Made by a program: the position numbers and the translations under genes
Shown here: piece by piece, positions 24,396 through 33,882 of the stretch
Numbering within the stretch: the first letter of the stretch is position 1
How the letters are laid out: each line of letters begins with the position of its first letter
Notes under the pieces: generated by a model
The model's input: the letters and a program-made list of their open reading frames with translations, nothing else
Databases searched by the model: none
What the model was told of the DNA's origin: nothing
Source: Paraburkholderia caballeronis
Lineage (GTDB): Bacteria > Pseudomonadota > Gammaproteobacteria > Burkholderiales > Burkholderiaceae
Direction: 5' to 3'
Length of the DNA: 64,000 nt
Assembly (NCBI RefSeq): GCF_900104845.1
Contig: NZ_FNSR01000001.1
Location: 496,001 to 560,000 of the forward strand

Positions 24396-26018
24396 ATGCG
24401 TGATGACCTACTTGACTTTCTGTTGAGTGAGGGTCCGCAGTTGAGCGGCCAGCTCGCTGTCGGTCTTGAAAAATGGCTCGGCATCACGCCGGCCGCCGCT
24501 CGTAAGAAAATCGAACGACGGAGCAAGTCAGTGCGCGAGCTGAAGCTCCCGTTCGCCCGCCGAGCCAAGTTCCTGTATGCAGCTACGCAATACGGGAGCG
24601 ATAAATTCTGGGCGCGATTGGCCGAAGCGCTCGAGGAAGGTAACGGAGCGTATGCGCGAGTTATTCGAGCTCTTCGTGCGCGCGGCGGCCTTCTCCCGCT
24701 GGCACATCTCGCATCCGCGGCAGGCATCTCGTCCGGCGCCCGCCAAATCTCATTCGAACGTGTCTGGCAAGACCTGGTGGACACCGGGCTCTTCCAGACC
24801 ATAGAGGTACCTGGTTTGGGCGAGTGCTTCGCGTTCGCGAGGAAGGATGCATCTCTCGATGAGCTGCTCCCTGATATACGCGCTCGATTGATTGCGGAAA
24901 CCGTGCTGTTACAGTCCGTTCACGAATGGGCAGCGAAACTTGGGCTAGGCAGCTTCGGGAGCTTTAAGCTACGAATCTGCCAACAAGGAACCGCACCTAC
25001 CGTCTCCGTTTTCCAGTGGGATTTGACGGCGCCGTCATATGTCAGTGCGCTGGCGACCTGGAACTCCGGTCGCCCGAATCCGGGTTTCATGGTTCTGGAC
25101 GTGCTTTTGAAAGAGCAGGTCGAGCTAAACGACCTTCTGCCTTTCATCTACAAATGCAAGACGCTGCGCCAAGTCCGTAACGTTCGCACGCTGCAGTTCT
25201 TCGTCGCCCACAGATACACCCCCAAAGCTCTCGATGCCATTCGCCGGGAAGGAATCGTTCCCGCGACAACAGAGTCACTGTTCGGCACAGACGTGGCCCG
25301 CGCCTTGATGGAATTGAGCGGCACGCTGACACAAGCAGCGACACAAGCAATCGACCCCGAGAAGTTCTCCCACCTGTTCGACAAGCTCGGAAAGGTCGAG
25401 GGCGCGGCCGGCACGCTCCGCGGGGCGCTCTTCGAATTCGTTGTCGCAGACGTGATGCGGAGGACAGTTGGAGGCGCCAACGTCAATATGAACAAGATTT
25501 ATCGCAAGGACGGCAAAGATGTGGCGGAGGTCGACGTCAGGGTACACGTGCCGGACCAGGAAATTCGATTCATCGAATGCAAAGGGCTACTGCCCGGCCG
25601 CCTGTTGCCAGATTCAGAAATCGAGGCTTGGCTGACCAAGCGCATCCCGAGCGTGAGAAGCCAAACGCTCGAGAACTCTGAGTTCAAGAACATCAAGCTC
25701 ACCTTCGAACTGTGGCTCACTGGCGAGCTTTCGCCCGAAGCTCAAAGAAGAATCTCGACCGCACAAGCGGCGGTAGACCCGGAGCGCTACACCATCAAAG
25801 TCCTGCTTGCTCGAGACATCGAAGAATCGGTGAAGAGATTCCCGGACCTCCGCAAGGTTGTGAAGCAGCACTTCCTGGAGCATCCGATGGCAGCTCCGAT
25901 TGATGTCATCAATCCGTTTTCCAAGCGGCAGATTTCTCAGGTTGAGGCTGCGTTTTCAGACCTCGCGCGTCGCGATTTTGGTAGCACACCGACCGAGGCA
26001 GACCAGAGCCCCGCCTGA
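24396..26018 (+). CDS. Predicted PD-(D/E)XK nuclease-like protein
   Basis: 540 residues from ATG 24396 with GGAGG 7 bases upstream. The first ~120 residues look like two winged-helix-type segments (LLSEGPQLSG..., LRARGGLLPLAHLASAAGIS). Near residues 345-400 is a restriction-type core: GALFEFVVADVM (Glu), then VAEVDVRV (Asp) and FIECKG (E-x-K). A nuclease activity is therefore likely. I know no named family for it. It lies directly inside the presumed right end of the Tn7-like element, behind tnsB but with its own promoter-like region. It could be a targeting or regulatory component, or a defence cargo gene. Confidence 0.6.
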   Translation: MRDDLLDFLLSEGPQLSGQLAVGLEKWLGITPAAARKKIERRSKSVRELKLPFARRAKFLYAATQYGSDKFWARLAEALEEGNGAYARVIRALRARGGLLPLAHLASAAGISSGARQISFERVWQDLVDTGLFQTIEVPGLGECFAFARKDASLDELLPDIRARLIAETVLLQSVHEWAAKLGLGSFGSFKLRICQQGTAPTVSVFQWDLTAPSYVSALATWNSGRPNPGFMVLDVLLKEQVELNDLLPFIYKCKTLRQVRNVRTLQFFVAHRYTPKALDAIRREGIVPATTESLFGTDVARALMELSGTLTQAATQAIDPEKFSHLFDKLGKVEGAAGTLRGALFEFVVADVMRRTVGGANVNMNKIYRKDGKDVAEVDVRVHVPDQEIRFIECKGLLPGRLLPDSEIEAWLTKRIPSVRSQTLENSEFKNIKLTFELWLTGELSPEAQRRISTAQAAVDPERYTIKVLLARDIEESVKRFPDLRKVVKQHFLEHPMAAPIDVINPFSKRQISQVEAAFSDLARRDFGSTPTEADQSPA

Positions 26019-26027
26019 TGCGTTCGT

Positions 26028-26206
26028 CCTTAAGCAAAACTATTAGAACTGCGCCGGTTCATCGGGCTTTTTCGGGTGTGGCACGCTGTGTCCCGAGGTT
26101 AGCCGGCATGGCTATTAGGTTGCCGGCGATGAGCCATTGATTTTTAAGGATTTTTCAAATCCTTAAGGAAAACTAGCACCTTTAAGGAAAACTGTTAGAA
26201 CCTGCC
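26028..26206. repeat. Short repeats at the presumed right end of the Tn7-like element
   Basis: Three related copies occur in the same direction: CCTTAAGCAAAACTATTAG at 26028-26046, CCTTAAGGAAAACTAG at 26161-26176 and CTTTAAGGAAAACTGTTAG at 26180-26198; the first and third continue as AAC(C)TGC. A perfect inverted repeat TTAAGGATTT-TTC-AAATCCTTAA (26144-26166) overlaps the second. Multiple short repeats at an end are typical of TnsB-binding sites. The matching inverted set at the other end is not in the window. Confidence 0.6.
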
Positions 26207-26208
26207 AT

Positions 26209-26249
26209 ATGAAAAAAAGCCAGCTTCGATGAAGCTGGCTTTTTTTCAT
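26209..26249. terminator. Perfect 19-bp hairpin, bidirectional terminator
   Basis: ATGAAAAAAAGCCAGCTTC (26209-26227) and its exact reverse complement (26231-26249) flank a GAT loop. A GC stem with A/T runs on both sides gives a terminator in either direction. It lies just outside the end repeats and is probably host sequence at the insertion point, or it insulates the element. Confidence 0.75.
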
Positions 26250-26349
26250 TACGCCGACGACTGTTCGATACCGTACATCGCGTAACCCGCCTGTCTGGCA
26301 TCGTACCGCGTGCAAGCGGATCGACGTGCAATCAGGAGGGACCGTCCCG

Positions 26350-27210
26350 ATGACATACCTCGACGCCATGGACGCGAAAACCGCGTTCATCAGCCCCGAA
26401 GCGGCGCGCGGCAAGGGCGCGGAGCTGCAGACCGCGTATGCGGACGCGAGCCCGTTTCCGCACGTCGTGATCGACGACTTCCTGCCGCCCGAACTCGCGG
26501 ACCGGATACTCGGCCACTTCGCGTCGAGCCGCGGCGGCGACGACCTGAACATGAGCTACGACCGGGCGCAGGAGCGCTTCAAGAGCAGCTATCACCCGGA
26601 CACGCTGGCTCCCGAGTTGCGCGCGATCTTCTATGCGTTCAACTCGCGCCCGTTCCTGCAGATCGTCGAGAACCTGACCGGCATTAAAGGGCTGATCCCC
26701 GATCCGTACTTCTTCGGCGGCGGGCTGCACGAGATCAGGCAGGGCGGCCACCTGTCGATCCACGCGGACTTCAATCACCACATGCCGCTCGACCTGGAGC
26801 GGCGCATCAACCTGCTGATCTACCTGAACAAGGACTGGAAGGACGAATACGGCGGCCAGCTCGAACTGTGGGACACCGCGATGACGAAGCGGCATCACTC
26901 GATCGTGCCCGCGTTCAACCGCTGCGTGATCTTCAACACGACGTCGAAGAGCATGCACGGCAATCCGCAGCCGGTCAGCCATCCCGGCAACGTGTCGCGC
27001 AAGTCGGTCGCGCTGTATTACTACACCGCGACGTGGGACGGATCGAAACGCTCGCACACGACGCAGTTCAAGGTGCGCCCGAACAGCGGCGACGAACAGG
27101 ACTGGACGATCCGGCTGCGCGAGTGGCGGCAGGATCTGCTGCCGCCAGTGGTGAACCGGCAGATGGGCAACATCGTGCGTCGGTTCAGGAAGGTGCGCAG
27201 CAACGCGTGA
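26350..27210 (+). CDS. 2-oxoglutarate/Fe(II)-dependent oxygenase
   Basis: 286 residues from ATG 26350, with AGGAGGG 9 bases upstream. It shows the double-stranded beta-helix oxygenase signature: SIHADFN (HxD iron ligands) near residue 139, SMHGNPQPV (distal His) near 201, and RKSVALYYYT with the Arg that binds 2-oxoglutarate near 217. PFPHVVIDDFLP at the N-terminus is usual for prolyl 4-hydroxylase-like members. Substrate is unknown. It is the first gene with core-genome base composition after the island. Confidence 0.85.
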   Translation: MTYLDAMDAKTAFISPEAARGKGAELQTAYADASPFPHVVIDDFLPPELADRILGHFASSRGGDDLNMSYDRAQERFKSSYHPDTLAPELRAIFYAFNSRPFLQIVENLTGIKGLIPDPYFFGGGLHEIRQGGHLSIHADFNHHMPLDLERRINLLIYLNKDWKDEYGGQLELWDTAMTKRHHSIVPAFNRCVIFNTTSKSMHGNPQPVSHPGNVSRKSVALYYYTATWDGSKRSHTTQFKVRPNSGDEQDWTIRLREWRQDLLPPVVNRQMGNIVRRFRKVRSNA

Positions 27211-27698
27211 TGCGTGCTGGCGTCCGCGTCGCACAGGCGCTCGAAGCCGCAACTCCGGTTCGTTGATTCCCCGCGCTGACGATCGGCGCAGCGGGTTTCC
27301 CGCAAGCGCCTGTGATGCATGCGTTCACGGCATTGCCTGGGTCGCGCAGCGTTTCAATTTTTCTCGTCGTTTTGTTCCTCTCGCATCGGCGTCGTGCGCG
27401 ACGCTCCGATGTGTCGCGGACTGACCGCGACTACCCTTCGCATAGCCGCAGGCGATTCGCGGGTCAGCGTCGCCGAGCCGGGCATCCGTTATCGCGCGAG
27501 AGCCGGCCGGTAGCGCCACACGGCGCGACGCTGTGCGGCGGCGCACCTTCCCCGGCTAAATATTACTAATAGCTGTCAATATAATTTCACGAACATTCAA
27601 TACGATGCGTGCGTCACCCTGGCGCGACGCACGCATCACGCTGCACGTGCGAGCGCAGGTCCCCGGATGAACGGCCCCACGAACACGGACAGCAAAGC
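27211..27698. other. Intergenic region before phoX
   Basis: About 490 bases with no supportable gene. Short frames on both strands have no family likeness. The section around 27555-27600 is AT-rich compared with its surroundings and probably holds the phoX promoter; I see no clear Pho box. Confidence 0.4.
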
Positions 27699-29675
27699 AT
27701 GGAACAACCCGACGCCCTCCGCCGCCGCCTCCTGAAAGTCCTCGCCGGCGCACCGGCGCTGCCGCTCGGCAGCGCGTTCGCCGGCTCGTCGCTGCTCGCG
27801 GCATGCGGCGGCAGCGACGAGCCGGCCGCCGCGCCGCCGCCTGCGAACGCCGCGAAGTTCCAGTCGGCGTCGTTCACCGGCATGGCCGCGCCGACGCTCG
27901 CGGACCCGAACGCGATGGCGAAGACCACGGTCGGCTCCACGCTGACCGCGCTGTTCGACGACGGCAGCAGGCAGGAATTCCGCCTCGCGTATCAGCCGTT
28001 CTTCACCACCGGCGACAGCGTGCCGAAGACCGGCGGCGGCACGATCGTCGCCGGCAGCTACTACGACATCAATAATCAGCCGATCGTCGATCGCTCGGTC
28101 GCCGGCCGCGAGCGCCAGTTCTTCTCCGACTGCCCGGACGGCTCGTCGCTGCTGACGCTCGCGAACGCGAACGTGGCCGGCGTGAAGGGCAACGCGGTGT
28201 TCGCGGTCGTGCAGTTCGAATACGCGTCGCGCGACCAGGACGACGGCGACATGTACGGCCGCCTGCCGTCGCCGATCGCGGTGCTGACGCTCGACCAGGA
28301 CCCGGCCACCGGCCACCTGTCGCTCGTCAGTTATCACAACGTCGACACGTCGCCCGCGCACGGGCTGTGGATCACGTGCGGCGCGAGCCTGTCGCCGTGG
28401 AACACGCACCTGTCGAGCGAGGAATACGAGCCGGACACGTTCCCGGCGAAACCCGACGAGCAGTTCCTCGCGTACAGCCGCAACCTGTACGGCGACGAGA
28501 CGCGCGCGAATCCGTACCACTACGGGCACGTGCCGGAAGTCACCGTGAATCCGGACGGCACCGGCGCCGTGCGCAAGCACTTCTGCCTCGGCCGCATTTC
28601 GCACGAGCTGATCCAGGTGATGCCGGATCGCCGCACGGTGCTGATGGGCGACGACGCGACGAACGGCGGCCTGTTCATGTTCGTCGCGGACAAAGCCGAG
28701 GACCTGTCGGCCGGCACGCTGTACGTCGCGAAGTGGACGCAGACGTCGTCGGCCGGCGCGGGCTCCGCGACGCTGCGCTGGATGAAGCTCGGCCACGCGA
28801 CGAGCAGCGAGATCGAAACGCTCGCGAACCAGTTGAAGCCGGCCGACATCATGGACGTGATCCCCGTGAGCGACACCGACACGTCGGCGCCGGCCGAGCC
28901 GGGTTATACGAAGATCCACTACAACGGCAAGTTCAACTGGATCCGCATCAAGCCGGGCATGGAGAAGGCCGCGACGTTCCTCGAAACGCATCGCTACGCG
29001 GCGTTCGCGGGCGCGAGCCTGTGCTTCACGAAGCTCGAAGGCACGACCGTCAACGCGAAGGACAAGGTGCTGTACACGGCGATGTCGCAGATCACCGCGT
29101 CGATGGTGAAGGGCGATCCGCATTCGACGGACATCGCGCTCGACAAGCGGATCTCGTCGGGCGCCGTCTACGCGCTGAACCTGAAGGGCGGCCAGAGCGC
29201 GCTCGACGGCTCCGCGATCGACAGCGAATGGGTGCCGGTCGACATGGCCGCGCCGGCCGCGCTCGTCGGCGAGGATCTCGCGACGCCGGACGACCTCGGC
29301 AACACCGCGAACGCGAACCGGGTCGCGAACCCGGACAACCTGAAGTTCTCGGAGAAGCTGCGCACGCTGTTCATCGGCGAGGACAGCGGGATGCACGTGA
29401 ACAACTTCCTGTGGGCGTACCACGTGGACACCGGCGCGCTCGCGCGCGTGCTGTCCACGCCGGCCGGCGCGGAATCGACCGGGCTGCACGCGGTCGACGA
29501 GGTGAACGGCTGGACCTACGTGATGAGCCACTTCCAGCATCCGGGCGACTGGTCGGGCAGCCTGCACGCGAAGGTCCGCGACACGCTCGACCCGCTCGTG
29601 CGGCAGAACTACAGGGATCGCTTCGGCGCGTCGGTCGGGTATCTGACCGCCGAGCCGATGGCGGTGAAGCTGTAA
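27699..29675 (+). CDS. phoX: PhoX-family alkaline phosphatase (DUF839)
   Basis: 658 residues. The N-terminus has a twin-arginine motif (RRRLLKVL) and a hydrophobic stretch ending LLAACGG, so it is a Tat-exported protein with a lipobox-like cysteine. The body follows the PhoX/DUF839 plan: HGLWITCGASLSPWNTHLSSEE, a LGRISHELIQVMPD block, VLMGDDATNGGLFMF, and FIGEDSGMHVNNFLW near the C-terminus. These segments carry the Ca/Fe-coordinating acidic residues in PhoX. It releases phosphate from organic esters in the periplasm. The frame opens at 27609, but I start at 27699, where the Tat signal begins. A strong terminator follows. Confidence 0.85.
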   Translation: MEQPDALRRRLLKVLAGAPALPLGSAFAGSSLLAACGGSDEPAAAPPPANAAKFQSASFTGMAAPTLADPNAMAKTTVGSTLTALFDDGSRQEFRLAYQPFFTTGDSVPKTGGGTIVAGSYYDINNQPIVDRSVAGRERQFFSDCPDGSSLLTLANANVAGVKGNAVFAVVQFEYASRDQDDGDMYGRLPSPIAVLTLDQDPATGHLSLVSYHNVDTSPAHGLWITCGASLSPWNTHLSSEEYEPDTFPAKPDEQFLAYSRNLYGDETRANPYHYGHVPEVTVNPDGTGAVRKHFCLGRISHELIQVMPDRRTVLMGDDATNGGLFMFVADKAEDLSAGTLYVAKWTQTSSAGAGSATLRWMKLGHATSSEIETLANQLKPADIMDVIPVSDTDTSAPAEPGYTKIHYNGKFNWIRIKPGMEKAATFLETHRYAAFAGASLCFTKLEGTTVNAKDKVLYTAMSQITASMVKGDPHSTDIALDKRISSGAVYALNLKGGQSALDGSAIDSEWVPVDMAAPAALVGEDLATPDDLGNTANANRVANPDNLKFSEKLRTLFIGEDSGMHVNNFLWAYHVDTGALARVLSTPAGAESTGLHAVDEVNGWTYVMSHFQHPGDWSGSLHAKVRDTLDPLVRQNYRDRFGASVGYLTAEPMAVKL

Positions 29676-29705
29676 CGCGTTGACGACGCCCCGGCGGGGG
29701 CTCGT

Positions 29706-29738
29706 GCAGGTCGCTTGCAGGTTGCTTGCAGGTCGCTG
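29706..29738. repeat. Three 11-bp tandem repeats
   Basis: GCAGGTCGCTT, GCAGGTTGCTT and GCAGGTCGCTG lie head to tail just after phoX. No function is evident. Confidence 0.7.
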
Positions 29739-29747
29739 TTGGGGACT

Positions 29748-29782
29748 GCCCTTCCTCCGGGCGACGGGGGAAGGGCTTTTTT
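29748..29782 (+). terminator. Intrinsic terminator after phoX
   Basis: GCCCTTCC (29748-29755) pairs with GGAAGGGC (29769-29776) and is followed by six T. Confidence 0.85.
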
Positions 29783-29930
29783 ATGGGCGCGGCAAAGCGG
29801 ATTGCGGTGCTGCGCGCATTCGCGTCACGCGTTTCGCAAAACGCGCATCATGGCTGCGGTTCGGCGTTGCGCGCGCGGCTTCGGCCAGCACCCGAACCGT
29901 CGACCGTCATCACGATGCGGGGAGAATCCG

Positions 29931-30401
29931 ATGGCAACGCAAACGACGAACGCCGGCCTGTCCGATCCGTTGCAGTTCTGGAGCTACTGGCTTTCGCTTC
30001 TTCCGGCGGCGAATTCCGCGCAGGGCGCGCCGACCTATCTTCAGCAGCCGATCCTGCCGTGGTCGTTCACCGGGCTCGTGGTCAACGAGACGAATTCGAG
30101 CAACCCCGCCGCCGAACAGGCGATCGTGAGCCGCGACAGCTACGGCCGCCAGTTGGGGCGCATCTCGGATGCGCTCGACTACGTGATCCGGCAACTCGCA
30201 TCGGACCAGCCGATCGACACGAACGCCGCCGAACTGTCGGCGTTCGACAAGATGAAAAAGCGGATCGACGCCATCAAGAACGACACGGAATCGGCGTGGT
30301 TCGAGCGGATGCTGAAGGAACTGAAGAAGCTCAAGGACAGCGGCGACGCGAGCGACAAGGCCCGCTTCGACTCGTACATGTCGATCCTGCGCGGTCTGTG
30401 A
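29931..30401 (+). CDS. Hypothetical protein
   Basis: 156 residues from ATG 29931 with GGGGAGA 5 bases upstream. The N-terminal half is rich in aromatic residues (LQFWSYWLSLLP, ILPWSFTG). The C-terminal half is helical and charged (AFDKMKKRIDAIKND, MLKELKKLKD). There is no signal peptide or clear membrane helix. I do not recognise a family. It is converging with the 30426-30824 gene. Confidence 0.6.
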   Translation: MATQTTNAGLSDPLQFWSYWLSLLPAANSAQGAPTYLQQPILPWSFTGLVVNETNSSNPAAEQAIVSRDSYGRQLGRISDALDYVIRQLASDQPIDTNAAELSAFDKMKKRIDAIKNDTESAWFERMLKELKKLKDSGDASDKARFDSYMSILRGL

Positions 30402-30425
30402 GCGCGCCGCCCGCGAACGGCTTTG

Positions 30426-30824
30426 CTACCTGCTGATCTCGATCTGCGTCGGCGCGCCGGCGCTGCCGCCCTGCACGAGCGTGTATTTGCCGTCCGCGGT
30501 CTGGACGACCGGCGCGCACCAGTCCTCGGTGTAGCGTTTCCAGTCGACGTGCACGCAGTACTTGCCGTCGTCGGACACATGCCAGCCGCCCTGCGCGGTC
30601 GAGCTTCGGCCGCGGCCCATCTCGTCGGACGTCGCGGTGAACGTGCCGCCCGCGTCGTTCGTCCAGTGGTGGCTCGCGCCGCCGATGCCGGTGCTGACGA
30701 CGGTCGTGCCGGGCAGCATCCGCTGCAATTCGTCTTTCGTCAGCGCGGACGCGGTCTGCGCGAAGCCGGCGCTCGCGTGACACGCGCACGCGACGAGCGC
30801 CGCGATCAGGCGATCGTGTTTCAT
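30426..30824 (-). CDS. Small secreted protein, DUF995-like
   Basis: 132 residues. The start at 30824 (MKHDRLIAALVACACHASAGFAQ) gives a Sec signal peptide and has GGGAG 6 bases upstream, so it is preferred over the longer frame to 30869. The mature part (LPGTTVV...HHWTNDAGGTFTATSD, GGWHVSDDGKYCVHVDW, WCAPVVQ) resembles small periplasmic proteins of the DUF995 type, with two Cys that could form a disulfide. Function is unknown. Confidence 0.6.
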   Translation of the reverse strand: MKHDRLIAALVACACHASAGFAQTASALTKDELQRMLPGTTVVSTGIGGASHHWTNDAGGTFTATSDEMGRGRSSTAQGGWHVSDDGKYCVHVDWKRYTEDWCAPVVQTADGKYTLVQGGSAGAPTQIEISR

Positions 30825-30998
30825 CGTGGTCTCCCGGGTCTTTTCACCGATTCGCCATTGCCGAGACAATGGCGAAGCCCACGATAGCCGGCATCCGCGC
30901 GCGCGTTCAATGATGCAGATGCACTAGTTGCCCTGGTTGCGCGAAGCAGCGGGGCGCGCGCTAATGCTGGACAGCCGACACCACGGGAGACCTCGACG

Positions 30999-31799
30999 AT
31001 GACGCGCAACGCACCGGCCCTGTTCGTTCACGGCGGCCCTGGCATGTGCTCGATTGCCGAAAGGGAGCGGTACGGCGACACGCTGCCGGTTCACTGGTGG
31101 GATCAGCCGCGCGCGGTCGCGCAGCAGGCGAACCCGTTCGCGGCGCTGGTCGACGCGACCGAAGCGGAATTGCGGCGGCTCGCGCGGCGGCACGCGTGCA
31201 AGCTCCGTGTGCTCGCGCATTCGTTCGGCTCGCACGTCGCGCTGCGGCTCGCCGCGCGCGCGCCGGAACTGATCGACGAACTGGTGCTGCTCGCGCCGGT
31301 TCACGACATCGGCGCTGCGTTCGTGCGGTTGAGCGGACGGCTGCTGACTGCAAATCCGTCGAACGAGCCGTTGAGACAGGCCGCCGACGACTTCGAACGC
31401 GAACGCACGTTCGAGCGGTTCGGGCAACTGGCGGGACAGGTGAGCGCGTTCCCGAACTTCATGGACCTGTACTGGAGCGCAAACGCCGATGCGCGCCGCC
31501 GCTGGTACGCCGGCCTGCTCGCGGATCGGCCGCTGATCGACGTGAACGCGTTCGCGGCGATCCTGCAAAGCTACTGGGAGGCCGAGCCGCCGCGCGACAG
31601 GCAGGCCGGCGGCGTGCCGACGCGCATCGTTTTCGGAGATGCCGACCCGCTCGTGGACGTCGAAGAGGAGCGGCGCGCGTGGTCGTCGTTATTGAACGTC
31701 ACCGGCAGCGTCGCGCTGCGTAGCGGCCACTTCGTTCATCTGGAGCATGAGCCGGCGGTCTGGTGGCCGCGCGGCTGGCCGCTGGGCGAAGGCGCGTAA
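30999..31799 (+). CDS. Alpha/beta hydrolase
   Basis: 266 residues. FVHGGPG near residue 9 is the oxyanion motif. The nucleophile elbow is AHSFGSH with Ser near residue 74. A late FGDADPLVD supplies the acid and SGHFVHLEHE the catalytic His. The triad looks complete and the length is normal for the family. The elbow starts with A-H rather than the usual G, a mild variation. Substrate is unknown; HGGPG is frequent in peptidases of the prolyl-iminopeptidase type. Confidence 0.8.
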   Translation: MTRNAPALFVHGGPGMCSIAERERYGDTLPVHWWDQPRAVAQQANPFAALVDATEAELRRLARRHACKLRVLAHSFGSHVALRLAARAPELIDELVLLAPVHDIGAAFVRLSGRLLTANPSNEPLRQAADDFERERTFERFGQLAGQVSAFPNFMDLYWSANADARRRWYAGLLADRPLIDVNAFAAILQSYWEAEPPRDRQAGGVPTRIVFGDADPLVDVEEERRAWSSLLNVTGSVALRSGHFVHLEHEPAVWWPRGWPLGEGA

Positions 31800-31823
31800 C
31801 CGTTGTTCGGCGGGCGCGACGCA

Positions 31824-33371
31824 TCAAAGCTGAAACGCCATCACGGCGGACCGCAGCGACTCCGCCTGCGACTTCAGCGCGCTCGCCGCGTGCGCGCCGT
31901 CCTGCACGAGCGCCGCGTTCTGCTGCGTCATCCGGTCCATCAGCGACACCGCCGAGTTCACCTGGTCGATCCCGCTGCTCTGCTCGCGCGACGCGTCGGC
32001 GATCGAGTCGACCAGTTCGGACACGCCGCGCACCGCGCCGAACAGGTCGACGATGGTCTTGCCCGCGACCTCGACGGCCGCGCCGCTCATGTCGACCTCG
32101 GCGGTCATTTCCTTGATCAGCGCGCCGATTTCCTGCGCGGCGCGCGCGCTGCGCTCCGCGAGCGCGCGCACTTCCTGCGCAACCACCGCGAACCCGCGCC
32201 CGTTCGAGCCGGCGCGCGCCGCCTCGACGGCCGCGTTCAGCGCGAGCAGGTTCGTCTGGAACGAGATCCCCTCGATCACCGACGTGATCTCGCGCACCCG
32301 CGCCGAATGGCCGGCGAGCGCGCTCATCCGCTCGATGGCGTCCTTCGCCGCGCGGTCGCCGTCCGCCGCCTTGCCGGACGCGATGCCGGCGAGTTCGCGC
32401 GCATGCACGGCGTGCTCGGCGTTCGCCTTCACCGTCGACGCGAGCTGCTCCATGTTCGCGGACGTCTGCTGGATGCCGGCCGCGTGTTCGTCGGTGCGGC
32501 TCGCGAGCGTGTGGTTGCCGGTCGCGATGTCGGCGGTCGCGCCGGTGATCGTTTCGGCCGACGAGCGGATCTCGCCGATCATCGACGCGAGCCGTTCGCG
32601 CATCGTCTTCATCGCGAACAGCACGCTGTGCGTGTCGCCGGGACGGACCGGCACGTCGACGGACAGGTCGCCGGACGCGACGCGGTTCGCGACGTCGGCC
32701 GCGACGGCCGGCTCGCCGCCGAGTTCGCGGAACAGGCTGCGCGCCATCGACGCGCACAGCAGCGCGACGACGCCGAGCCCGCCGGCGATGAACGCGATCA
32801 CGACGAGCATCACGATCCGCCCGTTGCGGCGCGCGTTGTCGTAGCCGGTCTGCGCGTCCGCGAGTTCCGCCCGGCGCAGATCGGAGCCCTGCGTTTTCAC
32901 GGTGCGCGACAGCGGCTCGATGGTCTGCGTCTGGACCCACTGCGCTTCGGACAGGTTGTTCGCGGACAGCAACTGGACCGCCGGCGCGAAACCCTTGTCG
33001 CGCAGCATGCTCCAGTTCGCGGCGAACTGCGATGCGAGCTTCTGTTCGTCGCCGTCGGGGTTCGTCGCGGCGAACTGCTTCATCAGCGCGTCGATCTGCT
33101 GGATGCGGTTCCTGGTGGCGGTCGTGACCGCCCCGGTTTTCTGCGCGGACGGATCGAGAATCGCGTCGCTGACCGAGAAGCTGGTTTCGGCGACGAGTTC
33201 GTCGATCGTGGAGACGACGAGGAGCGCCTTCGCGCGTCCTTCGAACATCCGCTGCAACGCGTCGGTGGAACGGGACACGCCGGTCAGTCCGGCCGCTCCG
33301 ATGGCGAGCAGCACCGCGGCGACCGCGAGCGTGAGAATGAAAAGACGGCTTTTGACCGTGAGATTGCGCAT
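31824..33371 (-). CDS. Methyl-accepting chemotaxis protein
   Basis: 515 residues from the ATG at 33371 ([17 protein letters not shown]), with AAGGT upstream; the open frame to 33449 adds an unlikely Arg/Pro-rich leader. TM1 at residues ~10-32, a periplasmic four-helix ligand-binding domain to ~190, TM2 ([20 protein letters not shown]), a HAMP-like linker, then a signalling domain with the hairpin EISSR-type region ([37 protein letters not shown]). It senses a ligand and controls CheA. No che genes are beside it, so it is an orphan receptor. Confidence 0.92.
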   Translation of the reverse strand: MRNLTVKSRLFILTLAVAAVLLAIGAAGLTGVSRSTDALQRMFEGRAKALLVVSTIDELVAETSFSVSDAILDPSAQKTGAVTTATRNRIQQIDALMKQFAATNPDGDEQKLASQFAANWSMLRDKGFAPAVQLLSANNLSEAQWVQTQTIEPLSRTVKTQGSDLRRAELADAQTGYDNARRNGRIVMLVVIAFIAGGLGVVALLCASMARSLFRELGGEPAVAADVANRVASGDLSVDVPVRPGDTHSVLFAMKTMRERLASMIGEIRSSAETITGATADIATGNHTLASRTDEHAAGIQQTSANMEQLASTVKANAEHAVHARELAGIASGKAADGDRAAKDAIERMSALAGHSARVREITSVIEGISFQTNLLALNAAVEAARAGSNGRGFAVVAQEVRALAERSARAAQEIGALIKEMTAEVDMSGAAVEVAGKTIVDLFGAVRGVSELVDSIADASREQSSGIDQVNSAVSLMDRMTQQNAALVQDGAHAASALKSQAESLRSAVMAFQL

Positions 33372-33882
33372 GCGGCACCTTCGAGGAGGAAGGCTGTGTC
33401 GCGTCGGCCCGGCGTTGCCGGCGGGTTCGACGCGATGTCGAGCTTTCAAAAAAACGCCGACAGTTTACGGGGGCGCTTCGCAGGCCATATGAACTTTTTA
33501 TAACACGATGGGCCGAGGTGGTGCATGGGGCGCGCGATTGTCCGCTGTGCGATCGGTCAGGAGGCGGAAGCGATGGGCAGTGCGGCGCGTTAGGGCGTTG
33601 CGTGGGGATCACGTTGCCGCATCATGGGTCGATCGTTCGGTGTGCGGCTCGAACTGAATCACGTGTGGCGTGCCGCGCAAGATCATTGGCGATACGAACG
33701 AGGCTGCCGTGATGGGGGCGCGATGAATTCGCGGGCCGCTGTCAGGCGCCGGACGTCGGCTACATCCCCCAACGCAGCCGGTGCGTTCGACAACCGGGCG
33801 TTGAAGCACCGAAGCACCGAAGCGCCGAAGCACCCATTCGCCAGGCCGGCCGTTCCGTCCGGCCTGGCGGGCCGCCGTACCG
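33372..33882. other. Intergenic region between receptor and MFS gene
   Basis: No gene is seen in 510 bases. It holds a short GAAGCACC tandem repeat around 33804-33836 and an 11-bp inverted repeat, CGCCAGGCCGG (33839-33849) with CCGGCCTGGCG (33859-33869), which probably ends transcription of the MFS gene on the minus strand although no T run follows. Confidence 0.5.

Noticed and set aside
27636..29567. Long Arg-rich ORF antisense to phoX
   Set aside because: High third-position GC creates long antisense frames; the composition (Arg, Ala, Val, His) is that of a shadow. The same applies to the long antisense frames over the receptor, porin, dehydratase and malic enzyme genes.
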